Of a stretch of 64,000 nt of DNA, positions 8,094 through 15,931 are shown piece after piece. Made by a program: the position numbers and the translations under genes. Numbering within the stretch: position 1 is the stretch's first letter; the number at the start of each line of letters is the position of its first letter. This DNA is from Cupriavidus necator N-1 (lineage in GTDB: Bacteria > Pseudomonadota > Gammaproteobacteria > Burkholderiales > Burkholderiaceae), in contig NC_015723.1 in assembly GCF_000219215.1 (NCBI RefSeq), positions 2,108,001 through 2,172,000 on the forward strand, read 5' to 3'. Below the pieces are notes generated by a model, which did no database searches, was not told the origin of the DNA, and saw nothing but the letters and a program-made list of their open reading frames with translations.

Positions 8094-8803
8094 GCGACAG
8101 CACACTGCGCGTGGAAGGGCTGACCACGGGCTATGACAAGGTCAACGTCCTGCACGATGTCTCGATCGAGGTGCCGCCGGGCAAGATCACATGCATCCTT
8201 GGCGCCAACGGCGCCGGCAAGAGCACGCTGATCCGTTCGATCCTGGGCCTGACACCGCCGCGCCAGGGACGCATCCTGTGGGACGGCACGGACATCGCGG
8301 ACGAGAAGACCCACAACATCATCGCACGCGGCATCTCCTGCATTCCCGAAGGCCGCAAGGTGTTCCCGCGCATGACGGTGGCTGAAAACCTTGCGCTGGG
8401 CGCCTTCCTTGAGGCGGACCCGGCCAAAGTGCGCGAGCGCATCGAGCGCGTGTACACGATCTTCCCCCGGCTGCGCGAGCGCGCGGGCCAGCTCGCCGGC
8501 ACCATGTCCGGCGGCGAACAGGCGATGGTGTCGATCGGGCGCGGACTGATGGCGCAGCCGCGGCTGCTGGTCATCGACGAGCCGTCGCTGGGCCTGTCGC
8601 CGCTCTACGTGAAGGAGAACTTCAAGGTCATCCAGCAGATCAACGAACTGGGCATGACTGTGCTGCTGGTGGAACAGAACGCGCGCCAGACGCTAGCCAT
8701 CTCACACCAGGGCTATGTGCTGACCCAGGGCCGTGTCGTGGCCCAGGGCACCGCGCAGGCGCTGCGCGAGAACGATGAGGTTCGTGCAGCCTATTTCGGC
8801 TGA
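8090..8803 (+). CDS. ABC transporter ATPase, LivF family
   Basis: 237 residues with Walker A GANGAGKST, signature MSGGEQAMVSIGRGLM, Walker B LLVIDEPSLGLSP and the switch His replaced by Gln in VLLVEQNARQT, as is usual in LivF. It is coupled to the LivG-type gene by an ATGA overlap. As the partner of a LivG with a degenerate signature, it would supply the only canonical signature of the dimer. The gene ends 15 bases before the amidase, so the transporter and hydrolase genes are very probably co-transcribed. Confidence 0.95.
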   Translation: MSDSTLRVEGLTTGYDKVNVLHDVSIEVPPGKITCILGANGAGKSTLIRSILGLTPPRQGRILWDGTDIADEKTHNIIARGISCIPEGRKVFPRMTVAENLALGAFLEADPAKVRERIERVYTIFPRLRERAGQLAGTMSGGEQAMVSIGRGLMAQPRLLVIDEPSLGLSPLYVKENFKVIQQINELGMTVLLVEQNARQTLAISHQGYVLTQGRVVAQGTAQALRENDEVRAAYFG

Positions 8804-8818
8804 TCCGGAGAACATGCG

Positions 8819-10123
8819 ATGGACGATTTCCTCGATCTTCCGGTCCGCACCCTGGCGGCGATGGTGTCCCGGCGCGAACTGAGCGCCGAAGCGGTGGTCC
8901 GTGCGGCGCTGGCCCGCATTGCAGCGCAAGACGCAGGCATTCTGGCCTGGCAGCACGTGGGTGGCGACACCGCCGTGGCGCATGCGCGGCGGCTAGATGC
9001 CGGCGGCGCGTCAGGCGCCTTGCCGGGCGTCCCGCTTGGCGTCAAGGACCTGATGGATACGGCCGACATGCCGACCACTTATGGTTCGCCGATATACGCC
9101 GGACATCGGCCGGGCGTGGATGCGGCGGCGGTAGCACTGGCCCGGTCGGCGGGCACGGTCGTGGTCGGCAAGACCGTCACCACCGAATTCGCCACGTTTC
9201 AGCCTGGGCCGACCCGCAACCCGCGCGCGCCGGCGGACAGGCCCCGCACCCCCGGCGGCTCCTCGAGCGGATCGGCCGCCGCCGTCGCCGCAGGCATGGT
9301 GCCGCTGGCCTTCGGCACACAGACCGCGGGATCGATCATCCGGCCGGCCGCCTATTGCGGCGTGGTGGGCTACAAGCCCACGCATGGCACGCTGCCGCTG
9401 GCCGGTATCAAGCCGCTGGCACCGAGCCTGGATACGGTGGGCGTGCTGGCCCGCCGCGTGGACGACGCGGCCTTGTTCATCGGCACCTTGGCGCGCGATG
9501 CCGCGGTAGCGGATGCGTCGACGGTACGCCACGCGCCGCTGCGCATCGGCATTTGCCGCACGCCGCATTGGGAACGCGCCAGTGCCGATACCCAAGCTGC
9601 GCTGGACACCGCGATCCGTGCGCTCGAACGCATCGGTGGCACGGTGCGCGACTTCAACCTGCCGCAGGCTTGCCACGGGCTGACTGAAGCCCAACTGGAC
9701 ATCATGGCATTCGAGGCACTCGCCGCATTCGCGCCGGAAGCACGCGAGCACGCAGAGGGCTTTAGCGCGGCTTTCGCGCGCCAACTCAAAGCGGGCCGCG
9801 CCGTCACCGGCCAGCGCTTCCATGTCGCGCTGGCCCACGCGGAAGCAGCCCGCACGGCGTTCAGTATGGCGATGGCCGAATTCGACGTCGTACTGGCCCC
9901 GAGCGCCGAAGGCGAAGCGCCTGCTGGCCTTGGCGCCACCGGCGATCCGATTTTCTGCCGCATGTGGTCGCTGCTGGGCACCCCATGCGTCCATGTGCCA
10001 ACGGGGACCGGCGCCACCGGCATGCCGGTTGGCGTGACCGTGACGGGGCCGCGCCATGCCGATGCCCGCGTGCTCGGCATGGCTCATCGTCTTGAGCAGG
10101 CGCTCGGCGCCAGCCTTGCCTGA
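8819..10123 (+). CDS. Amidase-signature family amidase
   Basis: 434 residues with the Ser-cisSer-Lys catalytic set of the amidase signature family: Lys76 in GVPLGVKDLMDT, the cis-Ser in TPGGSSSGSAAA (about residue 149-150) and the nucleophile Ser172 in TQTAGSIIRPA. Such enzymes hydrolyse amides to acid plus ammonia in the cytoplasm; GatA, AtzF-like and mandelamide-type amidases belong here. The absence of gatB/gatC and the position directly after a Liv-type transporter argue against a tRNA amidotransferase and for catabolism of an imported amide. A GGAGAAC ribosome site precedes the ATG. The substrate cannot be deduced. Confidence 0.92.
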   Translation: MDDFLDLPVRTLAAMVSRRELSAEAVVRAALARIAAQDAGILAWQHVGGDTAVAHARRLDAGGASGALPGVPLGVKDLMDTADMPTTYGSPIYAGHRPGVDAAAVALARSAGTVVVGKTVTTEFATFQPGPTRNPRAPADRPRTPGGSSSGSAAAVAAGMVPLAFGTQTAGSIIRPAAYCGVVGYKPTHGTLPLAGIKPLAPSLDTVGVLARRVDDAALFIGTLARDAAVADASTVRHAPLRIGICRTPHWERASADTQAALDTAIRALERIGGTVRDFNLPQACHGLTEAQLDIMAFEALAAFAPEAREHAEGFSAAFARQLKAGRAVTGQRFHVALAHAEAARTAFSMAMAEFDVVLAPSAEGEAPAGLGATGDPIFCRMWSLLGTPCVHVPTGTGATGMPVGVTVTGPRHADARVLGMAHRLEQALGASLA

Positions 10124-10138
10124 TATCTGGAGACCAAA

Positions 10139-11455
10139 TTGACCGTATCGAACCCGCCCACCCTCACCAACGCACAAACCATTGCCGAACGCGCGCAGGA
10201 TCATGTGGGCGCCGAGCGCCTGGCCGCATCGCTGGCAGCCCTGGCCCGGTTTGGCCTGCGCCACGACGGCGGCGTTTCCCGCGAAACGCTGACCGCGATC
10301 GACCTGGCCGCCCGGCGCCACCTGATCGACCAGGCACGCGCGCTGGGCTGCACAGTCGGCATCGACGATTGCGGCAACCTGTTTTTCCGCCGCCCCGGCC
10401 GCGAAGACCTGCCGCCGGTGCTGACCGGCAGCCACGCCGATACGCAGCCGGTGGGCGGCAAGTACGACGGCGCGTACGGCGTGCTGGCCGGCCTGGAAGT
10501 AATTGCCGCGCTCAACGCGGCCGGCATTGAGACATTGCGCCCCGTCGAGGTTGTGTCCTGGACCAACGAGGAAGGCAGCCGCTTCGGTCCCGGCGCGATG
10601 GGGTCGAGCGCCTTCGTCGAACCCGCGCGGCTGGCAGGCTATCGCGACGTGACTGATGCGGCCGGTATTCGGTTCGGCGAGGCGCTCGATGCCGCGCTGG
10701 CGGAAAGCCATGACGTGCCCAGGGTGCCGATGGCGCGGCCCATGGCGGCATGCGTCGAACTGCACATCGAACAGGGGCCGGTGCTGGAAGGCGCAAATGT
10801 GCCGCTGGGCGTGGTCACCGGCATCCAGGCGGTACGCTGGTTCCGCATGGAATGCACGGGTACGATGGCCCATGCCGGCACCACGCCGATGGCGGTGCGA
10901 CACGATGCGATGGCCGCGGCCGTGGCCATTGCGCAAGACCTGTACACGCTGGCGCCGCGCCATGCGGCCGCCCCCGGCACTCCCGAACTGCGCCTGACGC
11001 TGGGCCGCTGGAGCGTGGCGCCGAACTCGGTCAACACCATTCCCGGCCACGTCACGTTCACGGTCGATATGCGCTGCCTGGACGACGCCGCGCTTGATCG
11101 CGCCGAAGCGGCATTGCGCGCGGCGTGTGTCAGGCACGCACATGCGCCCGAAGCGGTCACGGTCACGCGCTTCTTCCATCGCGAGCCGACGCATTTCCCC
11201 GAGGCCATGCTGGGCACCATCGAGCGCGCCTGCTCGCGTGCCAGCGGCAACGCCGGCCGGGCGCTGCCGATGCGGCTGACCTCCGGCGCGTTCCACGACG
11301 CCATGTACCTGGCCGACCATTGCCCCACGGCGATGATCTTCGTGCCAAGCAAAGGGGGCATCAGCCACAATGCCGCCGAAGATACGGAAGGCGCCGATCT
11401 GTTCCTTGGAGCCCAGGCACTGGCTTACACTGTCGCCGAACTGGCCAGCCGCTGA
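10139..11455 (+). CDS. M20-family amidohydrolase (N-carbamoyl-amino-acid hydrolase / allantoate amidohydrolase type)
   Basis: 438 residues from a probable TTG start with CTGGAGACC upstream; no better-placed ATG exists near the family N-terminus. The di-metal ligands of the HyuC/AllC group are visible: His in TGSHADTQPVGG, Asp in GKYDGAYG, Glu in TNEEGSRF, His in ELHIEQGPVLE and a late His in GGISHNAAEDT. These enzymes release ammonia and CO2 from N-carbamoyl or ureido groups. With the upstream amidase and ABC transporter it forms a plausible import-and-hydrolysis route for a ureide, hydantoin product or carbamoylated amino acid. Sequence alone does not separate carbamoylase from allantoate or ureidoglycolate specificity. 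Confidence 0.9.
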   Translation: MTVSNPPTLTNAQTIAERAQDHVGAERLAASLAALARFGLRHDGGVSRETLTAIDLAARRHLIDQARALGCTVGIDDCGNLFFRRPGREDLPPVLTGSHADTQPVGGKYDGAYGVLAGLEVIAALNAAGIETLRPVEVVSWTNEEGSRFGPGAMGSSAFVEPARLAGYRDVTDAAGIRFGEALDAALAESHDVPRVPMARPMAACVELHIEQGPVLEGANVPLGVVTGIQAVRWFRMECTGTMAHAGTTPMAVRHDAMAAAVAIAQDLYTLAPRHAAAPGTPELRLTLGRWSVAPNSVNTIPGHVTFTVDMRCLDDAALDRAEAALRAACVRHAHAPEAVTVTRFFHREPTHFPEAMLGTIERACSRASGNAGRALPMRLTSGAFHDAMYLADHCPTAMIFVPSKGGISHNAAEDTEGADLFLGAQALAYTVAELASR

Positions 11456-11512
11456 ACACATCGACGTACGGCGCCTGGCGGCCGATCCAAGTCCAACCCA
11501 TTCCGAGCCTGC

Positions 11513-12103
11513 ATGGCAAAGACCGAGCGCCCCACACCTGAAACGGCCGACAGCAAGTCGGCCACCCTGACGCTTGGCGTCAAGCTGCGCCACGCCCGGC
11601 TGGTGGCCGGCTACACGCTGCTACAGCTCGCCGGGAAGGCGGGGTGCTCGGAAAGCCTGATTTCAAAGATTGAGCGCGGGCTGGCCACCCCGTCGTTTAC
11701 CACGCTGCACCGGCTGGCCGTAGCGCTGGACACCAATATCGGCGCGCTGACCAGCGACGAGGAGCCAAACCAGTCGCCGATCCTGCGGCATGGTGAACGC
11801 CCGGTGATCCGGGCCGGCGGCGTGGCGCTCGAACGCGTGGTGCTGCCCAAGCGTGGCGGCCTGCTGCAGGCCAACATCCACATCGTCTGGCCCGGCGAGG
11901 CCAGCGACGGGCAGATCGAGCACCAGGGCGAGGAAGTGGGCTACGTGCTCGAAGGACAGCTCGAACTGATGCTCGGCGACGACGTCTACCTGATCGGCCC
12001 GGGCGATGCCTTCACGTTCGCCAGCCAGGTGCCGCATGGCTACCGCAATGTGGGCGACGTCGTGGCCAGGGTGCTGTGGGTGAATTCGCCGGCCACCTTC
12101 TGA
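11513..12103 (+). CDS. XRE-cupin transcriptional regulator
   Basis: 196 residues. An XRE helix-turn-helix covers roughly residues 20-75 (LGVKLRHARLVAGYTLLQLA, CSESLISKIERG, PSFTTLHRLAVAL), followed by a C-terminal cupin with HQGEEVGYVLEGQLEL and the PGDAFTFASQVPHGYRN end. Such regulators sense a small ligand in the cupin barrel and control nearby catabolic or transport genes. It lies 57 bases after the amidohydrolase on the same strand, so it is likely the local regulator of the transporter/hydrolase unit and may recognise the palindrome at 3791-3807. That pairing is inferred only from position. Confidence 0.9.
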   Translation: MAKTERPTPETADSKSATLTLGVKLRHARLVAGYTLLQLAGKAGCSESLISKIERGLATPSFTTLHRLAVALDTNIGALTSDEEPNQSPILRHGERPVIRAGGVALERVVLPKRGGLLQANIHIVWPGEASDGQIEHQGEEVGYVLEGQLELMLGDDVYLIGPGDAFTFASQVPHGYRNVGDVVARVLWVNSPATF

Positions 12104-12119
12104 GACGGGCGGACGAAAT

Positions 12120-12143
12120 GCGGGCTTCCGCAGGGAAGCCCGC
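12120..12143 (+). terminator. Stem-loop downstream of the XRE-cupin gene
   Basis: Perfect 10-bp arms GCGGGCTTCC and GGAAGCCCGC with a GCAG loop, 17 bases after the stop. There is no clear T-run, so it may be a terminator for the rightward operon or an RNA-stabilising hairpin. The convergent small gene ends about 55 bases further on. Confidence 0.5.
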
Positions 12144-12198
12144 GCCTTGGGGTCAGGCCCGCAGGAAGGCAGACTTAGCGTAGAACCCGTCTTCAGTC

Positions 12199-12510
12199 CT
12201 AGTCGTCATCGTGCCAACGGCGCCACTCGCGATGGCGCTCTCTCCACTCGCGTTCCCTCCACCGCCGTTCACGCCACTGTTGTTCACGCCATTCGCGTGC
12301 TTGCCAATCGTCGTAGTAACCAGGCGCCACTACCACCGGGCGCGGAGCCACGTAAACTGGGGCCGGCTCGTAGTACACCGGGGGTGGAGGCGCTGCAACT
12401 ACGACACCTGGAATACCGATGCCAATTCCGACGTCTACCCTTGCCTGGGCGGTGCCTGACGCAAGCACGGATGCGGCTGCAATTGCACAAACTGCCAAGA
12501 TCTTCTGCAT
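12199..12510 (-). CDS. Small exported Pro/Val- then Arg/Trp-rich protein
   Basis: 103 residues. A clear signal peptide (MQKILAVCAIAAASVLASGTAQA) is followed by a glycine/valine patch, a PPPPVYYEPAPVYVAPRPVV segment, and an unusual C-terminal tail in which WRE/WRER is repeated many times and which ends WRRWHDDD. It resembles short betaproteobacterial periplasmic proteins with proline-valine repeats of unknown function. The tail is strongly amphipathic and charged, perhaps helical. A GGAAC element precedes the ATG. It stands alone, with a long gene-free stretch upstream. Confidence 0.72.
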   Translation of the reverse strand: MQKILAVCAIAAASVLASGTAQARVDVGIGIGIPGVVVAAPPPPVYYEPAPVYVAPRPVVVAPGYYDDWQAREWREQQWRERRWREREWRERHREWRRWHDDD

Positions 12511-12968
12511 GATGCTGTTCCGTCGAATGTTGCCAATACCTTAGGGGGTTCTCGCCATGTTTGGTATGAGCAGAACCTAAAGCTGGTTACCTCGTGTAAC
12601 GGCGACAGCTTGTGACAGTTGACCACGGCGCTTGAGAGTCTTGTAAGGCTTTGTATCCACGCCTTCGTGGGCTGACGCTTCATTGACGTCCTTATATGAA
12701 CACCGCCCGGATGCCAAGGTAAATTGAAGGGCTTTGGCTTGTAGGTATGGGTTGCTGTCTTATATCCGACCTTGCTGCAGGAACGTGCCTGCGGGCCTTG
12801 ATGGAATCAGCCGGGAACGTCCCCATCTCCCACGACGGGCTGTAAGCCGCTTGGACGTCATCGGGTTTGCGTTCCCGCGGTCCGACCTAGTTTGCCATCA
12901 CACCTTATCTCCTTACCCTGTGCAACCCTGAAGGTATTCGTTTGTGCCCTGCTGTGGTCGTGCTTTCG
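12511..12968. other. Gene-free stretch between the small exported gene and the IS110-family transposase
   Basis: 458 bases with no convincing coding frame. Only short, low-quality frames occur. The left 100 bases should hold the promoter of the small exported gene, including an inverted repeat GTTAC/GTAAC at 12586-12600. The right part lies directly downstream of the IS110-family transposase and may contain the non-coding end of that element, where IS1111-group members carry the bridge RNA. Element ends could not be defined by eye. Confidence 0.5.
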
Positions 12969-13991
12969 CTACGCAGGCCGTGCGCTGATATAGCCGGGTT
13001 CATAGACGCGGCGATGGGCAAGCAATGCCCAGGCGGTGCGCGCCATCTTGTTGGCTAGCGCGACGATGGCAACATTGGTCGGGCGCCTGACCAGCAGGGC
13101 CTCAGCCCAGCACGGGCGCCGCTTCGAGCGGGTCAGCACGATGCGTGCGCCATGGATCAGCAGTTTGCGCAAATAGGGATCGCCACGTTTGCTGATATGG
13201 CCGAGGTGAACCTTGCCGCCGGTGCCACTCTGGGTTGGTACCAGGCCCAGGCTGGCCGCGAAGGCTCTGCCTGAGCGGTAAGCCTGGGGAGATCCCATGG
13301 TGGCAACCAGGGCCGTGGCGGTGATCGGGCCAATTCCCGGAATCGCATCCACACATTGGGCGGCAGGCTCGGTTTTTAGCCATGCAGCGATCTCTTGCTC
13401 GGCCGCGAGGATTTCAGCGTCCAACTGCCTGAGTCGCTGTAACTGGCGCGACAACAGTCGCCACAAGGGAGCCGGGATGGTTTGCTCGATCTCGCTCAGT
13501 CGGGTGACAAACTGCGCCATGGCAGCCTTGCGACCAAGCACGAAGTGCAGGCCGTATTCGCCCAGCAAGCCGCGAATCTGATTCACTTGCCGCGTGCGGC
13601 TGTCGACTAGTTCCGAGCGAATTCGGTGCAATCCAAGTAAGGCTTGCTGTGCCTCAGTCTTTACCGGTATCGGTCGCATCCCAGGTTGCTGCGCGGCTGT
13701 CCAGATCGCGCGCGCGTCGGCCGCATCGGTCTTGTTGGTCCGCACGAACGGTCGCACGTACTTTGGGTGGAGTAGGATGGCTTCATGGCCCAGGCTGATA
13801 ATCTTTCTTGCCCACCAGTGCGCGCCGCCACACGCCTCCAGTACGAACTTGCCGGGGGTGCGATTGCTCAGAAAGGAAATCAGTTGGGTCTTGCTGAGGC
13901 GCCGGCTGTGCGTCTCGCCCGTCTCTGGGTCGACCCAGTAGAGCTGGAAGATCGACTTTGCAAGATCCAGCCCATATGTCGTAGCATTCAT
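12969..13991 (-). CDS. IS110-family (IS1111-like) transposase
   Basis: 340 residues. The N-terminal DEDD/RuvC-like part has Asp9 in TYGLDLAKS, Glu52 in VLEACGGAHWWA, and Asp89 and Asp92 in NKTDAADARAIW. The C-terminal IS116/IS110/IS902 part has IPGIGPITATALVATMG, the serine region YRSGRAFAASLGLVP and HISKRGDPYLRKLL. It appears full length and uninterrupted. These enzymes recombine a circular intermediate into target DNA guided by a bridge RNA from the non-coding end of the element. The similarity pattern (SGRAFAASLGLVP, ALANKMARTAWALL) favours the IS1111 group, based on recall of the family rather than a search. Confidence 0.93.
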   Translation of the reverse strand: MNATTYGLDLAKSIFQLYWVDPETGETHSRRLSKTQLISFLSNRTPGKFVLEACGGAHWWARKIISLGHEAILLHPKYVRPFVRTNKTDAADARAIWTAAQQPGMRPIPVKTEAQQALLGLHRIRSELVDSRTRQVNQIRGLLGEYGLHFVLGRKAAMAQFVTRLSEIEQTIPAPLWRLLSRQLQRLRQLDAEILAAEQEIAAWLKTEPAAQCVDAIPGIGPITATALVATMGSPQAYRSGRAFAASLGLVPTQSGTGGKVHLGHISKRGDPYLRKLLIHGARIVLTRSKRRPCWAEALLVRRPTNVAIVALANKMARTAWALLAHRRVYEPGYISARPA

Positions 13992-14039
13992 TTGGGCTCT
14001 CCTTACCTCAAGTGATGGTTCGGATCTTCACTTTGGCAC
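12969..14039 (-). mobile_element. IS110-family insertion sequence (ends not resolved)
   Basis: A mobile element is indicated by the intact IS110-family transposase. IS110 elements lack conventional terminal inverted repeats and usually leave no target duplication, so the boundaries given are only the gene plus about 50 bases upstream. The left end probably extends into 12511-12968. It abuts an IS200/IS605-type element on the right. Confidence 0.6.
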
Positions 14040-14109
14040 ATCGATGCCGTCGGTCAAGCGAGAGCCCCTCATCGTGGAACCCCCGCTAGCGTTACTGACG
14101 GGCGGTGTT

Positions 14110-14240
14110 CATTCCATCTCCCCGTCCTCAGCCTTCGGCTGCCGCCTTACGGCGGAAAGGACGAGGATTCCTACGGCGCTACGTGATGCTCTACGTAGTC
14201 ACTTCGGTGGGTTCCTGCTTCGTAGAGCGGCTTGACTACG
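14110..14240 (-). ncRNA. Candidate omega (reRNA) guide RNA region at the tnpB right end
   Basis: TnpB nucleases use an RNA made from the 3' end of tnpB and the adjoining right end of the element. Here the sequence downstream of the tnpB stop forms a branched fold: the outer stem CCTCGTCC/GGACGGGG encloses hairpins CCGCC/GGCGG and CAGCC/GGCTG. The position fits the established layout, but the mature ends and the guide (host sequence next to the right end) are not determined. Confidence 0.4.
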
Positions 14241-15396
14241 CCGACTCTCCACAGGCTGCAACGCGGTGCCCCCGCGCCAAAATGTTGATCGCGCCGACCA
14301 CGTCGGCGTGATTCGCATAGCCGCATGCCACACAGGCGAAGCTCGCCTGGCTCTGCCGGTTCTCGGCAGATACATGCCCGCAGCAAGGGCACGTGCGACT
14401 GGTGTGCTGTGGCGGCACAGCTATTAGCCAGCCGCCATTCCACGCTAGCTTGTATTCCAGTTGACGCCCGAACTCGTACCAACCCTGATCGAGGATGGCC
14501 TTGTTCAGGCCGGACTTGGCCCTGACGTTCTTGCCCGGTTGCCCGCTTGAACCGGCCGCTGACTTGGACATGTTCCGTACCTTCAGGTCCTCGATACACA
14601 CCATCGCTTGATTTTCGCTGATCGTGGTCGTGGCTTTGTGCAGGTAGTCGAGGCGGGCGTTACCGATGCGTGCGTGGATACGCTGGATTCGGGCCTTGGA
14701 CTTCTTCCAGTTGTTGCTGAATTTCATCTTGCGGCTCATCGCCCGCTGCGCACGGCGCAGTCTGGCTTCGTGCTTCCTAAAGCTGTTGAGCGGCGCGAGG
14801 AAAGTGCCATCGCTCATGGTGGCAAAGCGAGCGATGCCCATGTCGATGCCGATGGCGCTGGTGGCTTTCGGCACAGGTCGCTCGACCTTCCGCTCAGTCT
14901 GGATCGAAACAAACCACTTGCCGCCCGAAAGACTGACGCAGGCATTGCGTACCTCACCGAGTACGTCGCGGCTGTTCCTGTATCGCAGCCAGCCCAGCTT
15001 GGGCAAAAAGATACGCGAGTTGGTCTGATCAAGCTTGATTTGCTTCTGGTCGGGATAGCGGAAACTGTCGCCCAGACCCTTCTTCTTGAAACGCGGGAAG
15101 TCGGCCCGTTTTGCGAAGAAATTTGTGTAGGCCCGCTCCAAGTCCTTGAGCGTCTGTTGAAGAGGATGGACTGGTGCATCAGCCAGCCATGCTGTTTCCG
15201 TGCTGTTGCGCCACTCCGTGAGTTGCTTACACAGACCGGCATAGCTGAGCTTCTTTTCGCCTTGATCGTAACGCTGTTTCTGCAACGCCAGCGCCTTGTT
15301 ATAGACGAACCGGCACGATCCGGCATAACGGCGCATGTTGCGCTGCTGCTCGCCGTTCGGCATCAATTCGTATTTGAAGGCTTGAAGACGCTGCAT
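14236..15396 (-). CDS. tnpB: TnpB-family RNA-guided nuclease (IS605 OrfB)
   Basis: 386 residues starting MQRLQAFKYELMPNGEQQ, the usual TnpB opening; a longer in-frame start at 15531 would run into tnpA and is rejected. The three RuvC acidic residues are present: Asp in IGIDMGIARFA, Glu in VCIEDLKVRNM and Asp in NHADVVGAINI. The four-cysteine zinc ribbon is also complete (TCPCCGHV and FACVACGYA). TnpB proteins are omega-RNA-guided DNA nucleases, ancestors of Cas12, that favour element retention. The gene appears intact and probably functional even though its partner tnpA is disrupted. Confidence 0.93.
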   Translation of the reverse strand: MQRLQAFKYELMPNGEQQRNMRRYAGSCRFVYNKALALQKQRYDQGEKKLSYAGLCKQLTEWRNSTETAWLADAPVHPLQQTLKDLERAYTNFFAKRADFPRFKKKGLGDSFRYPDQKQIKLDQTNSRIFLPKLGWLRYRNSRDVLGEVRNACVSLSGGKWFVSIQTERKVERPVPKATSAIGIDMGIARFATMSDGTFLAPLNSFRKHEARLRRAQRAMSRKMKFSNNWKKSKARIQRIHARIGNARLDYLHKATTTISENQAMVCIEDLKVRNMSKSAAGSSGQPGKNVRAKSGLNKAILDQGWYEFGRQLEYKLAWNGGWLIAVPPQHTSRTCPCCGHVSAENRQSQASFACVACGYANHADVVGAINILARGHRVAACGESA

Positions 15397-15418
15397 GGCC
15401 CAATCATACTCTTGGCCT

Positions 15419-15750
15419 ATGAGCGACGACAATGACATTCGGCAGAGGACCTGCGCGACATATTTACCGGCGTTTGCGCAGATTTCGAAGCTGAACTGGT
15501 GGAGTTCGATGGGGAGGACGATCACGTTCACCTTCTTGTGAACTACCCGCCAAAGGTCGCGGTGTCCGCACTGGTAAACAGCTTGAAAGGGGTATCCAGC
15601 CGTATGATCCGAAAGAAGAACTACCCGAGCATCAGCAAGAAGCTATGGGGCGGTGCGCTGTGGTCGCCGTCTTACTTCGCAGGGAGCTGCGGCGGTGCGC
15701 CCATCGAGATCATCCGCCAATACATTGAGCAACAACAGACGCCGCATTAG
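15419..15750 (+). pseudogene. tnpA: IS200/IS605 TnpA (Y1 HUH transposase) disrupted by an internal deletion
   Basis: The ATG at 15419 begins MSDDNDIR, matching the usual N-terminus of this TnpA group, but the frame then departs (QRTCATY). From about 15436 a different frame resumes typical TnpA sequence (AEDLRDIFTGVCADFEAEL) and continues through the HUH motif in DDHVHLLVNYPPK, LVNSLKGVSSRMI and LWSPSYFAGSCGGAP to the stop at 15750. The segment normally joining the two, about 30-35 codons with the first beta strand, is missing. The gene therefore looks inactivated by an out-of-frame internal deletion. A stop at 15433-15435 prevents read-in in the second frame. Confidence 0.85.
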
Positions 15751-15931
15751 CCGCCGAAAGGACGCCGACGGCGTCCGCGCTATCCTTCTCCGGCCTAAAG
15801 GCCGAGGCTTGCCGCGCACCTGGTCAAGCGGCGGAGCTCCTTCCGTCAACGGGTAGTGCTATCGGTCAGCGCGTCGCAGCTGCGCTCGCAGGCCTGCCCT
15901 GCGATGCGGGCAGAAGTCAGGGACTGGCGCA

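Larger units (their letters stand above)
14100..15835. mobile_element. IS200/IS605-type element with divergent tnpB and broken tnpA
   Basis: Two divergent genes, tnpB leftward and a tnpA remnant rightward, are flanked by subterminal hairpins. On the tnpB side, two hairpins (CCGCC/GGCGG and CAGCC/GGCTG) sit inside an outer stem around 14127-14170. On the tnpA side, GACGCC/GGCGTC lies at 15761-15775 and CGGCCT/AGGCCG at 15791-15804. Such imperfect subterminal hairpins are the recognition sites of HUH transposases, and no inverted repeats or target duplication are expected. Exact cleavage sites were not determined. With tnpA broken, the element should be unable to move by itself. Confidence 0.75.

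Noticed and set aside
9011..11593. An 860-codon leftward open frame
   Set aside because: It is antisense to the amidase and the M20 amidohydrolase, both with full motif sets. GC-rich codon use opens long shadow frames.
12734..12931. Short rightward frame next to the IS110-family element considered as a small gene
   Set aside because: No ribosome site and no family character; more likely part of the non-coding end of the element or plain intergenic DNA.
15397..15531. Longer TnpB start at 15531
   Set aside because: The extra residues are antisense to the tnpA remnant, and TnpB family alignment begins at MQRLQAFKYEL.
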